Of a DNA stretch of 64,000 bases, positions 39,501 to 50,648 are shown piece by piece. The position numbers and the translations under genes were made by a program. Every line of letters begins with the position of its first letter. Position 1 is the first letter of the stretch. The stretch covers positions 2,099,501-2,163,500 of the forward strand of contig CP126194.1 of the NCBI GenBank assembly GCA_030272155.1, in the 5' to 3' direction. The notes below the pieces were generated by a model. The model saw nothing but the letters and a program-made list of their open reading frames with translations, had not been told where the DNA came from and ran no database searches. This DNA is from Tetradesmus obliquus (taxonomy: Eukaryota > Chlorophyta > Chlorophyceae > Sphaeropleales > Scenedesmaceae).

Positions 39501-40074
39501 GCCCGCAACCTGGTGGCAATGGGCATGTGAGTGGCGGCTGGCGCCTTGTCAAAAGGAACCTGGTGTTACATGCACGTTGCTTGCTTTCCTTGGGCTGGCA
39601 ATGCACCTGTCTGGCGCCCTCACCCTTTGATTAATGACTAACTGACTGCTCGCCTGCCTGCCACCTGTTTGCTGCAGCATCATGTCGTTGGTGTCGGGCA
39701 TCATGACAGGCATTGCCTTCAGGGAGCTCATCCCAAGGTGGGGAGCACAACTAGTAGGATAAATAATTTCAATGCTGACTTTTGACGAACGCGTACATGC
39801 AGAACTGTCTGTCAACAACTGACAGCGCCAGCCAGAGGTGCAGCTGAGCAGCAGGCTGCAGCAGCGCAGCAAGCGCTCCAACGGCTTGCCTTGCTCACCG
39901 CCTGCAGCACAATGACTGTGCAGTGCTCGAATTTGCAGGCTGTGTAGTGCCCTGAGCATGCGCCGCCCTCCATGCTGCACAGTCTATGTGTTCATCTCTC
40001 TGGTGTTTTCAAGTTCGTTTCTGTTGCTGCATACACTGCTGCCGCCTGTCATGATTGCAACTGAACGATGTGGC

Positions 40075-40116
<42 letters not shown>

Positions 40117-40223
40117 CCTGCAGGGCATTGCAGTACGACCCCAGCAACCGCTACACAGCGCATGGCATCTTTGCAGGCATGGGCATCATGGCGCTGTCAC
40201 TGCTGCTGCTGGGGCTGATGTGA
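36564..40223 (+). CDS. ZIP-family metal transporter (ZupT/GufA-like)
   Basis: Seven exons: 36564-36726, 36851-36924, 37176-37582, 37883-37947, 38377-38533, 39678-39737, 40124-40223; phases agree, 341 residues. It should move zinc or another divalent metal across a membrane. The first helix is GFVLAIIAGLTAPLGACVCC; SISLAAGVMVFVSL follows. A variable loop between helices 3 and 4 contains a His cluster (ACHHHHAAG) as usual for ZIPs. The metal-binding helices are LALGFHNLPEGLATFVG and ITIAIAIAVHNLPEGIAVGV, both with HNLPEG, the ZIP signature; the second is split by an intron. IMSLVSGIMTGIAFRELIPR and GIMALSLLLLGLM complete the C-terminal helices. The tandem array lies in intron 5. Confidence 0.92.
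38534..39640 (+). repeat. Tandem array of exon-end plus donor units in ZIP intron 5
   Basis: About eight degenerate copies of the last 47 bases of exon 5 (encoding LAVHLSGALNLVAMGM) with its 5' splice site (gggcat|gtgag). They begin near 38628, 38765, 38901, 39040, 39189, 39335, 39481 and (partial, without donor) 39595. Spacing is 135-149 bases, and exactly 146 for the last two full intervals. The spacers are also repeated (ctttggcatcgcatgcatgttgc). The newest copies (39189, 39335, 39481) are nearly identical, as expected for growth by unequal exchange or slippage. It is not a CRISPR array. Confidence 0.92.
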
Positions 40224-42760
40224 TAGGAGCCCTCCCAACTCGCTGCCAGGCCAGATGCTCATTTGCTTTGCCGGGCTGTTGCTGCAGCAGTGTCAAGTGT
40301 CGGTTATGACGGCTGAGTCCCCAGCAGGGGCTGCTGCTGCGGCTGCTATCACAGCAGCTCGTGTTATCCTGGACTAGCCAGCTGTGCTGGTGGTGTCCTG
40401 CAGTGTATCTTACAAAGTGTACATATCTTATTTCTGGTGTTCAAGCGCATGCAGCAGCGGGCCGTAGTGCCACGTCCTGGGCTGCTGCTAGTTGAGTGTG
40501 AGTCTTGACAACAGTGGCCAACCTCACATTATGAGGCTGAACGCAGCATTTGATGACATAATGCATGTCTCTTTCTTGCCGAAGCCAGGGCTGTATCCGT
40601 TATTGAAACCCAACTTTTGCATATTGTGCATTTCAGGGCATGCTGCTCGTAGATCATGCACACGTGCGGCACAAGTTGCACGGCTTTTGCCGTGATTTTA
40701 CCCTGTGAGTTCAAGGTTCAACTTTGAGATTGTTGTTCTGTGGAATCACATCAGTTTCAGCTGCAGCTGCTGCAACAGCATGCTGTTCTTGAGCGATGAA
40801 GTGGTTTCATTATTTGGCACTGAACATGGTTTGAGGCAGCAGCCCATGGGACACAGCACATATCTGTAGATGATCTCACTTGGTGTTACAGATAGACAGC
40901 TGTTACCAGTGTCCAGTGTTGCCAACCACTTCGTGTACGCAGCAGCAGCAAACACAGCCTGCAGTGCATTGTTGTGACCAGTCCGTGCAGCACATGAACA
41001 TGCGTGCAAGGGCACATTAAGGTCATGCACGCCACGCCACGTCCCACCTTCCAGCGCAGGCAGGGCCATGGCGACAAGTCTTCCGTGTCACATAGACAAA
41101 CTGAATGTAACATATACCAATCATGGGCCATGTCGCACTCGGCAAACGCTGTGCCAAGCCACCAAGCATAAGCTGCTGCGGCTCCAGGCAGCTGCATATG
41201 GCTCCAAGCAAGCAGCCGAGAGTGACGGGCCAACACCTTGCTGCCTGGTCTTCCTGCGCGTGACGATGTATGCACAATCCACGGTTGGTGGAGAACCAAC
41301 AAGACAGACGGCATCTGCGAGGTGGCGCGAGGGCTGTGGGCAGCATGCACCACCATGTCGCAGTTGGCTTCTCCACTAGAGAACTGAAGCAACCCCAAAC
41401 ACTGGTGTTGAACTCAGGTGAACTGCCTATATGTCGTCAACCACGAAACCCAATAAACACATAACTCATCCCATGTAGTAAATCCCTTGGGGTCCACCAA
41501 AATGTGTGTGCCCTACATTGGCTCAAAAGCTTCATGATCCCCAACATGATGTCAGCGCTGAAGTGTCTCAGGACACAGCTTGAGAACTTGCCACCTCGCA
41601 GCAACAGAACCATCGCCACAACAGGGTTGTCGCTGGCTGATATCAACTTCTGCCGCAAACACAACGTGTCACGCATGCACACTGCAGCAACAGCCGTGTG
41701 TGTGCTGACAAGTGAGTGGTTTCTTCTGGCTACAACACAGCCAACTCAACATTACTAGACGTGCGGAGCACCACTAATGCAACCCTGTCCTACATGAATG
41801 CAGGGTTAACTACTGCTACGAAGCCATCAACACCCAACAGAAACCATCAATGCTGTGTTCCAAGGGTGCAGAACACGCACAAGACCTGAAAACCCAAAGA
41901 CGTTGGTACGTTGCTGTCACAGCAGTAACCAAAGAATTAGATTGTGTGCAAGCGATATCACTATTTGCACTGGCCAGACAAGCATGCTTATCACGGCCTC
42001 TGGCAAAACATTGCGCGATCCACTTATTGAAGCTGACAACCGCGGCGCATACTCGCAAAGGCCAGTGCAGCGCGGCTGCAACACTTGATGTTGCACATCA
42101 TACAACACCCGGGCGCAGCACACAAGAAGGCAACAGCGACATCCAACCTCCATTCAAGTTGACTGAGCAACTAAGCACATTGCAGTGCGCCCCAGACCCA
42201 CGTATCAAGCGCCTAGCACATATTGGTTGCTTGCAGGAAGCAATACAACCTTGTGCAGGGCACAAACAACGGCCTTCCCCATGGCAACTACTCATACGAT
42301 GTGCTTGCTGCAGGGTGCAGACAGGGAACGCCACCCTGCAGGTTGCACATCAGTAGGTGTGAACCGTGGTCACGGCCTGCTGTGGTGTAGGGTAGCCGCA
42401 GCAGCAAAGAAATCTTCTGCACTTCCTCACTCGCACACTCGTTCACTGATTCATTCACGCGCTGCTATTGTACATCACAACCCTATGCGTGGCAGTGCCA
42501 GCCAGCCAATAGCTGACATGCCATGGGCCTTGCTCTTGCTACAGACAACTGCCGTAGCAACCGAACACCTGCAATCAATGGACATGCCTTGTGAACTCAT
42601 GCCTGGTAAGAGTACATTGCCAGCGCAGTCGCTGGCGCAGCCACCGTCAATGCTGCTGTATATGCCGCATCCTCAGCGACACCGCCACCACTATCAGCAG
42701 CCCCGACAGTCTGCACTGCCTCAGCCGCCATGTTACAAGGTTGGCTGAGCAGCAATGCTT
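40224..42760. other. Non-genic interval between convergent ZIP and PfkB genes
   Basis: About 2.5 kb between two convergent genes. Several long minus-strand frames (for example 40886-41398) are rich in Trp, Cys and His with no domain or conserved pattern; I treat them as chance. A degraded transposon is possible but no terminal repeats or transposase motifs were seen. Confidence 0.5.
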
Positions 42761-44953
42761 CTACGACGCATCAGCAGATGATGCAGTAGCAGCAGCAGCA
42801 GCCACGCCTGCCCTGCTGGGCCTGCGCAGGCCTGCCACCACCCACTCAGCATCCTCAGGACTCAGCTGCGGCCCGTGCTTGGCAATCACAGCCGACGCCG
42901 TCTTTGCTGCCAGGTGCCCCATGCTGTGCAGGTCCAGCCCACACAGGAAGCCATACAGCAGGCCTGCTGCATACGCATCGCCAGCACCGCAGGTATCTAC
43001 TGGTGGCTTGGTGCTCCAGTATGGCGGCACAACAACCAGCTGCCCCATGGCCGTGATGTAGCTGCCCTTGCTGCCGTCAGTGACAACCACCATGGGGCAA
43101 GCTGAGGCCAATTGCAGCGCAGCATCCATGCCGCTGGGCTGCTGCATGCCGTTGCTGCTGCTGCTGTGGCTGGCAGGGCTGCTGGCGGACGAAGAGGCGC
43201 TGCTGCCGCCAATTCCTGCAGCCTTGTTGTTGGCAGCGCTGCTGCCCAGGCGCTCCAGCTGCATGGCAGTGAAGTCCTGCTCTTCATCTTCCAGTAAGTC
43301 TGCTGCCACAGCATCCTGCTGCTGCTGCTCGAGTGCGGCACGCGCCTGCTGCTGCTCAGCCTGCTGCGCATGCAGGTGCTGCACCAGCGCGGCTGCCTCG
43401 GCCTCGTTGCCAAACCAGATGTCCACACCAGCAGCAATCGCTTGCAGCACCTGAGGACAAAAGCAGCAATACGCGCATGGAAGATGTCAGCATGCACCAA
43501 GGCAACAGCAAGCTCTCCACGCCAGCTAGCTGGGGCCTACAGACGGTGCCACATATGATCCGAAAAAGCCTGCAGCAGTGTAATGCCGCGCAAGCATGAC
43601 AGCTTGCAGTGCCTCGCATATGCGCCGCACCACTAACGCAGCCCAGCAACAAACACTGATGAATCACAGCCCTCACCTTAGCACCATGCCGCTCCACCAC
43701 ACCAGCATCGCCAGCAGTGAGTGCCACCAGCGTGCCCACGCTGCGCGCATGCCTCACCAGCGCAGGGATGGCCTCAGCCGCGCCCTCAGTCTCCCACATG
43801 TACCCCTCAATCAGCAGCAGCCGTGCACTGGCAGCTGCGTCCTGCAGCTGCTGCGACATGTGCAGGCTGTCTTCGCTGCTGAAGCTAGATAGGAAGCTGC
43901 GCTGCGCATCAGGCGTGGTGAACACCATGACCACGCCTGTTGCGTTGCTGGTGGGGCCAGGGCCGACCACATCCACGCCTGCAGCTTGTAGCTGCGCGCG
44001 AGCAAACTCGCCGAGAGCGTCGCTGCCGCCAACACAGCCAGTCATGCCCACGCGCACGCTGTCAGTACTGGCGGTGCTTGCAGGAGTTGAGCTGCTGCTG
44101 TCGCTGCGCTCCTGTGCTGCTGTTAGCTGCCCCAGGCCCACGAGGGTGTTGGCAAGAGACCCTCCTGCACTGACCTGCAAGCAAGCAGAAAACCACATAC
44201 AAGTCGCATGGCCCTGCTGTTGGTGCGAGCAGTGGGAGCAGCAGGTTGGTGGTATATCAGTTACAGCAGCAGCACAGCAAGGAGCAGATGTTTCCTTGCT
44301 CGCAGCCACTGCTTGGTATGACGGTGCATAGTTGCTGCTGATGTAGCCGGTGCGCTGGAGCACTAGGTGTGATTCAGAAACACCTACCTGGCTGTCGCAG
44401 CCGTCCAGCAGCTGCATGACCTCTGCACGCTCTGGCACTGATATGACCCTGCGCCCGCCTTTTGGCACGTTCAGGGACTGCAGCATGCCTTCATCCACGC
44501 TGGCAGCAAAGTCCACCTGCAGGCAGCATGGTGTGCATCACATCAGCAGCCACAACATGATGAGTCAGAGCCACAAGCACCAGCTATGGCTGCTATGCAC
44601 CTTGCAAGCCAGCTGCACAGCAGCTGTGTCAGAGACAAAGCATGACAGCTCACCATTGCCTGGCCAACCCCCAGGACGTCCCATTCTTGCTGACCACCGG
44701 TATGCTCCCTGCACTGCACTGGGGCCTCTACAACGAAGCTCTGCATCGCCAGTGGCAGGTTGCCGGAGCTGCCAGTGCTGTTACACATCTGCAAGTTTCT
44801 TTCCGTTGTCCTCTGGAGCGCTGGGCTGGCATTGGAGGCTGCAAAAAGTTTCGAAATGTTCTGTGGCCGGGCCGACGCCTGTGCATAGACAGCCGACTTG
44901 CCCTTGCCTTCAGCTCCCGAACGACACTTTGAAGGTGATTTGAATACTTTCAT
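42761..44953 (-). CDS. PfkB-family sugar/nucleoside kinase
   Basis: Exons (minus): 44953-44654, 44516-44388, 44174-43677, 43450-42761; GT-AG, phases agree, 538 residues. It is a ribokinase/adenosine-kinase-like enzyme that phosphorylates a sugar or nucleoside with ATP. The N-terminal region (residues 1 to about 60) is basic and Ser-rich, possibly plastid-targeting. Motif 1 region: VSAGGSLANTLVGLGQL. Motif 2: PPVDTCGAGDAYAAGLLYGF, with catalytic Asp in DTCGAGD. VGQAMVDFAASVDE and SVPERAEVMQLLDGCDSQ recall the plant PfkB protein related to At1g19600. A Q/A/S-rich insertion of about 70 residues (HAQQAEQQQARAALEQQQQD) lies inside exon 4. Substrate unknown. Confidence 0.9.
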
Positions 44954-45356
44954 CCTGCCGTTTTGCTGCAAATGCTGTCTGGCTCCGATGCTAACAACTG
45001 AAGCGATGCGCAAGCAAAGCTGCAGCAACAGCAGAGGAACAGCAGAGCAACAATAACCAGGCTGTTGACAACAGCCACGTGCCTCAAACATTATGAGCCG
45101 GCAACTCCCCACTCCCTAACACCTGCAACTCGGGCTCAACCTGTCGACAAGTGCGATCTTTGGCTTGAGCTCAGTACGTTGTTTTAAATGGCTGCATTAC
45201 ATGTTTTTGTTTGTCTTCAAAGGTGTTCTGGTGCTGACAACCGGCTCCTTCAACGTTGTACTTTTAGCCCTTGTCAACTGCTGCATGCTGCATCACCTGG
45301 TGCTGATCAATCACAGCTCATGCATTGCAGGTTTGTAGGGGTTACTTTGCTTTAGA
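44954..45356. promoter_or_regulatory. Divergent intergenic region, PfkB/TEL2
   Basis: 403 bases lie between the two start codons, presumably a shared or bidirectional promoter. No convincing TATA box at a standard distance was identified on either side. Confidence 0.4.
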
Positions 45357-47657
45357 ATGAACAGAGACGCCGCAAGTTGGGCTGCTGCCCGCTGCGTGGG
45401 CGCCTGGGTGCAGCAACAGCTCACTTGCCTCCAAGGCGCTAAGGACCTACAGCATGTAGCAGACTGTTTGCATGCAGTGCTGCAGCTGTTCATCAGTGAC
45501 AGCCAAGACAACAGCGCCAAAGATGCGGAGCAGCCAGCAGGCACATGCACAGATGGCGATCAAGTGCAGCAGCAGCTGCTGCAGCATGCACAGGCTGTGG
45601 GCTGGCCTGTGTTGCAGCGCTGCTTCTTTGACGACCAGTATGGGACATGGGCAACCACAGTGTTGACAGGTGACTCTAAAATAGTAACGTGGCCCTTGCT
45701 TTCCGTCTTCCAGCTCTGCCAATGAGATGCATATGTTCAGTTCAGCATCGTTGCTTGCTTCAGCCATGTACCCGCAGCACATGAGCTCTGTGCTTTCAGC
45801 CTGTCTCCTCATACCAAACAAATCCACTGCTCCATGTATCACCTCACTTTCAGCAGCATGTCTGGGAACACCCACCGCACAGTGCTGTGACGCATCCACC
45901 TTGTAAACAACCTTGCTGCTCGCTGCAGTTGCTGCTGGAGAGTGGATGCAATGTGCAGAGGCTTTGGCGGCAGACCAGCAGTCACTGCAACGGCTCATCG
46001 CAGACACCTTCCTTTGCAGCCCAGCAGCAGCAGCCCTGGCAGCACTCACTGAGTGAGTGCATTGCAACTGTTTGTAACATGCCTTGCTGGGCTGGCTGCA
46101 TGCTTGGTGTGCCTGCTGTGTGCGTGAGAGACATGCTTGTGGAAGTGAGAAATTTTCTTACCATCCTTCGCATGTGTTATCGACCAGCAACCAGCAGGAC
46201 CATGATTGCGTGTGCGATGTGCCGCTGTCACCCGCTCTGCATTGCTCTCATTACTACTGCTGGTGCTTTGCAGGCACCTCTCAGCTGTGCTGCCAAAGCG
46301 CAGCCACCACAGCAACAGAAGCAGCGCCACTGTCACAACCGTGGCAGCTGATACAGCAGCAGAGCTCCTGGCGCAGCGCTTTGCTGCACCAGGCAGCTGC
46401 GGCATACAGCAGCTGTTGCTCAGCTGCGATGCTTGGCTGCCAGAAACCCACAGTATCACACAGCAGCAGCAGCAGCAGCAGCAGCAAGGCGCATGGAGAG
46501 GCATGCCGCCCCTAATTTCTGACCAGATTGAGGAGGCAGCACAGCAGCTGGCATCCATACCTGACCGAGTGCAGCAGCTGCCAGAGGTGCCCGCGCTGCT
46601 GCAGCCTGGCTGCTTCGTGCATCAGGTGCTGCAGCAGGCCCTGCAGTTCATCAGCAGCAGCACTCCTGGCAGCACTGTTGGTGCATCAGCACAGCAGGCT
46701 CCAGCAGCAGCAGCAGCGCCACCAGGGGCCACCGCTTTTGTTGCGCGGCTGGTGCAGAAGCTGCTCACACGCGGCCACGCCAAGCACGTTGCGGCTGCGC
46801 TGCTGCAGCTGCTGGACGGCCATGCAGCTGAACCAGCAGCAGCAGCAGCAGATAAAGCGCAAGCAGCAGCACCAAGCCTGCTGGTCGCAATGCAGCTGGT
46901 GCTGCTGCAGCTCAGCAGCCACACTGCCGCAGCAGAGAAGCTGCTGGTGCAGCTGCTGAGGCAGGCTTGTGCGCACAACGTACAGGAGCAGCAGCAGCAG
47001 CGGCAGCAGCACATCAAAGCGCTGCTGTGCCCGTTGCTGGTGCTAGACCCTAACCTGCGCAGCGTGGCCACGCATCGCCTGCTGCTGGCCCGCACGCTGC
47101 CAGCTAGCTGCCTGCAGCTGCTGCTAGATGTACTCGTCAGCTGCCAGCCTAGCCTTGTTCCTGCAGCTGCAGTTGCCCTTGCGACTGCCTGGTCTGATCA
47201 GCAGACCTGCCACAATGCAGCTGTACAACAGCAGGCTTACATGACAGCTGCACTCGCTGCGTGCATTGAGCGGCTGCCGCGGCAGGTGCTAGACCCGGCA
47301 GCAGCAGCACAGGCAGCTGCTGCAGCAGCGGCTGCGAGCAGCGCAGGCAGTTCACAGCACTTCAGCTCAGCAGCACTAGCAGCATACCTAGCAGCAGCTC
47401 ACACAGTAGCTAGTACAGCATCCACAGCAGCAGCTGTAACAGCGTATGAGGGTTTACCACCTCAGCAGTTGAGCGTTCTAGTGCCCAGCATCCTGCAAGG
47501 GGTCAGCATGCGGCTGGCAAGCCCCTCGCCATCGATTAGGGCTCAAGCGATGCGCGTCGGCCACGGTTTTGCGGCCAAGCTGGACCCTGCTAAACCGCTG
47601 TTTGAGGAAGCTGGGGAACTGCCACTGCTGCCTGATGAGCTGTGGCCTGGGGCACTG

Positions 47658-47716
<59 letters not shown>

Positions 47717-49166
47717 CGGTGATTGGTCAGTGCAGGATGACAAGGTTGGCAATGGCCATGCCACTGCATCAGGTGAAGCTGCATCGGCTGAGGTGGCAGC
47801 GGATGACAGCAGTAGCAGCAGCAAGTTTAGGGCATTGCAGAGGCTGCAGGAGGCAGCGCTAGAGGCTGACAGTGACGATGAAGAGGACAGCACTGCTGCT
47901 GCTGCTGGCAGAGGATCGCATGAACCCCAGCAACAGCAGCAGAACGGGCTCAAGCACCACACAACTCAGCACAGTACTGGCAAAAATGATGCAAATGGTG
48001 ATGATGATGACAGTGCCAGCGATGCAGGCAGCGAGGGCAGTGCCAGCAGCTTGGTTGCATTTGATCTGGCAGAGGAGCCTGCAGCAGATGCCTGGTGGGG
48101 CCCTGATGGGCTTGGGCTGCCTGAGGGCAAGCAGCTGAGCTTGAGGGGGCTGGCTGCTGCACTGCGCAAGCAGGATGATGTGAATGGAGCGCTGGAGGCG
48201 CTCAGCAGGGTAAGTTGTGAATCGGGCGTCATGTTGTTTGTGTATGGATGGTGCTGCACCAGCTTTGAAGATGCGTCACATGGTTGCTGCGCAAGCAGGA
48301 TGATGTGAATGGGGCCCTGGAGGCGCTCAGCAGGGTGACGTTTGAGGGGTGTGATGTCACTTAATAGGTTCAAGGTGCTGCATGTGATATGCTTGTCTGC
48401 GTAGCGAGTATGCAGCAGGAGCAGAGTGCTGCAGCAGTTGGATGTGCCGGTGGTGGGACCAAAACGTGTGTGCAGCCATGCTAGCTACCCGCCTACAGGC
48501 CTGAAGTTGCTGCAGCTGCCAGAAGCTGAGCTGTGCTGTGAGCTGCAGCGCCAGAGCCCGCCACTTTGAATCAAGCCACCACCCCTAAACATTTGCTCGC
48601 CACACTTTTTCACACTCTCTGCCCACAGGTGGAGGTGCTTGTGCGTGCAGAGCCCGATGAGCTGGCTGTGGTGGCGCCAGAGCTTGCTCGCAGCCTGCTG
48701 CACTGCAGAGTGCCTGTCTGGGCAGCACCAGAGCCTGCAGCATCCCCAGGCCAGCAGCAGCAGCAGCAGCAGAAGCCTGAGCCTTCACCAGGTGTTAGTG
48801 CCGGCCTAAGCCCTCACGCAGAGGTTCAGCGGCAGCGGGCGCTGGCTGCTGTGTTATCTTTGTCGCCACTAACAGCTGGTGACACTATCGTTGCAGAGCT
48901 GTACTCACCACATCTGGATCAGTACCAGCGCATGCTAATCCTTGACAGCTTGGCAGCAGCAGCAGTGGAGATGGCAGACCCTCGTAAGGCTCCCAGGTTG
49001 GCAGCAGCAGCACCAGGGGAAGCACCAAAGCTGCTGCCGCCATCTGCAGCAGCAGCAGCAGCAAAGCAGGCAACTGCCCTGGCAGCGGCAAAGCAGCAGC
49101 AGGCGCTACCAGGAAGCTCTGCAGCTGGTGCAGCTGAGGACAGCAGCGGCTGTATAAAACCAGCTT

Positions 49167-49207
<41 letters not shown>

Positions 49208-50429
49208 CCTGGTATGGTTGCATCCAGCAGCAGGGTATGGGGCAAAGTCTCCCTCGCAAAGCAGCAGCAGGCTCAGGCTGCTGCTGCTGCTGGGCTGTCA
49301 GGCCCCTCAGGCCCCACTTCCAGGACCTTCAGGAACCGCTTTGCGCCTGTTGCAGTGCGCTGGGCCTCACTACTGCTGCAGGAATGTGATGTGCGCAAGC
49401 ACGGCGTGGATCTGTTTGGCAGGGACAGCTTACTGCTGGGGCGGCTGCTGACTGTGCTTGGGGCGTTTGTGGAGGCTGCTGCTGCCACGCCTGCTGCGCT
49501 GCCGCTGTCTGCTGGGCTGCTGGAGCTGGTCAAGGCGCCTCAAGTGTCTGGACACAAGGAGGTGGGTGGCTTGATTTGATTGATGACATTTTGGCAGCAG
49601 TTTGGTTGGGCAATTGTGATGTGGCATGAAGTGCTGCCGCTGTCTGCTGGCCTGCTGGAGCTGCTGAAGGCCTCACAGGTGTCTGGACACAAGGAGGTGG
49701 GTGGGGATAGCTTGGGAGGAGTTCCTATGGCATATGAAGGGGCATGCGGCTTGCTGTGTGCTTGGGCTGAGGGTGCACTGGGTGCTGCAGTAAGGGGGTG
49801 CGCACAGCGTATACGAGTGGCTGTGAGCGTATGGTTGCGCGCCACCACCTCAGCAACAGTCGTTGCATCTAGAAGCAGCATTGCGAGCTGCTGAAGGTGC
49901 TATGTGTTGCACGGTTGCACCCTCAGGGGTGTGCACAGGCTGTGCAGGCTCCTGCATGTCTGTGTCACGGGTGTGCCTATCCACTACAAAAGCCTCCGCA
50001 TAAGTCCCAGTGTTCTGTTGTGCAACTTCACTCTGTGTGCAGGTGTTTGTGCGCCGCGCTGCACTGGTGGCTGCCTCTCAAGTGGTGCGCCACCTGCCCC
50101 CAGCACGGCTTGCAGGAGCCTTAGTGGGCAGGCAGCAGGATGCTCAGGATGCAGTGCTTGTGGAGCGCCTGCAATGGCTGACGAGTTGGGCTCAGGCAGT
50201 TGCTGCTGGAGACGTCGATGAGCACTGTAGGGTGCTTGCTGCTGGCTGTGTTGCGTGGCATGTTGAGCTGGCAGAGGGAGCGATGGCAGCACTGGAGCAC
50301 TTGCCACAGACTGAGGGCCCGAGCTTGAGCACAGTAGCGAGGCCAGGCAGCAGAGGAAGCAGCAGAGGGATTGGACAGGGCGTGGACATCAAAGTGCCGT
50401 CCTTGCAGGATCGGCTGGTGCTGCAGTGA
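45357..50429 (+). CDS. TEL2: TEL2/TELO2 homologue (TTT complex)
   Basis: Exons: 45357-45669, 45929-46052, 46274-48209, 48629-49561, 50043-50429; phases agree, 1230 residues. TEL2 works with TTI1 and TTI2 as an HSP90 co-chaperone that stabilises PIK-related kinases (TOR, ATM, ATR). Support is a set of helical-repeat landmarks: ELARSLLHCRVPVW; QRALAAVLSLSPLTAGDTIV then LYSPHLDQYQRMLILDSLAA; the C-terminal RFAPVAVRWASLLLQEC, GRDSLLLGRLLTVLGAFVEA; and VFVRRAALVAASQVVRHLP. The long exon 3 contains a run of about 18 Gln encoded by CAG (47661-47714) and an acidic Asp/Ser tract; such tracts are specific to this lineage. Introns 3 and 4 contain echoes of exon ends. Confidence 0.85.
48283..48334 (+). 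repeat. Exon echo: copy of TEL2 exon 3 3' end
   Basis: The sequence ctgcgcaagcaggatgatgt, continuing to gctcagcagg|gtgacg, copies the end of exon 3 (ALRKQDDVNGALEALSR) and its donor, about 125 bases downstream. Differences are few (gagcgctgg becomes ggccctgg). Confidence 0.88.
49631..49696 (+). repeat. Exon echo: copy of TEL2 exon 4 3' end
   Basis: ctgccgctgtctgctggcct through gtctggacacaaggag|gtgggtgg repeats the last 63 or so bases of exon 4 (LPLSAGLLELVKAPQVSGHKE) and its donor, 135 bases downstream. It differs at only a handful of positions, so it is young. Confidence 0.9.
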
Positions 50430-50648
50430 GGGCAAGGATGGGTGGCTGTTATGTCTGACCTGCTGTCACATGAAAAGGGTTTGAGTATCGCGTGAGGGCT
50501 TATGGAATGGCGAGAGAAACAACCGATGCGTGCATAAAAAGCCGTGTCACAATCTTTGTAGTTGCTTGCCGCCGAGTTGGGTTTGGTGTGGAGTCCAAAC
50601 GAGTGCAGTGCCGAAACACACCCGGAAGTACCCGCTCGCAGCAGAAGA

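Noticed and set aside
38534-39640. CRISPR array or centromeric satellite
   Set aside because: The repeated unit is the end of a coding exon with its splice donor, spacers are themselves repeated, and the host is a eukaryote.
40886-41398. Minus-strand 170-codon ORF as a gene
   Set aside because: Composition is Trp/Cys/His-rich with no domain, no splice-consistent neighbours and no conserved phrase; chance is the better explanation.
48498-48570. Extra TEL2 exon (GLKLLQLPEAELCCELQRQ frame)
   Set aside because: Its phase does not fit the phase-0 end of exon 3, while exon 3 joins directly to the exon at 48629 with sensible sequence.
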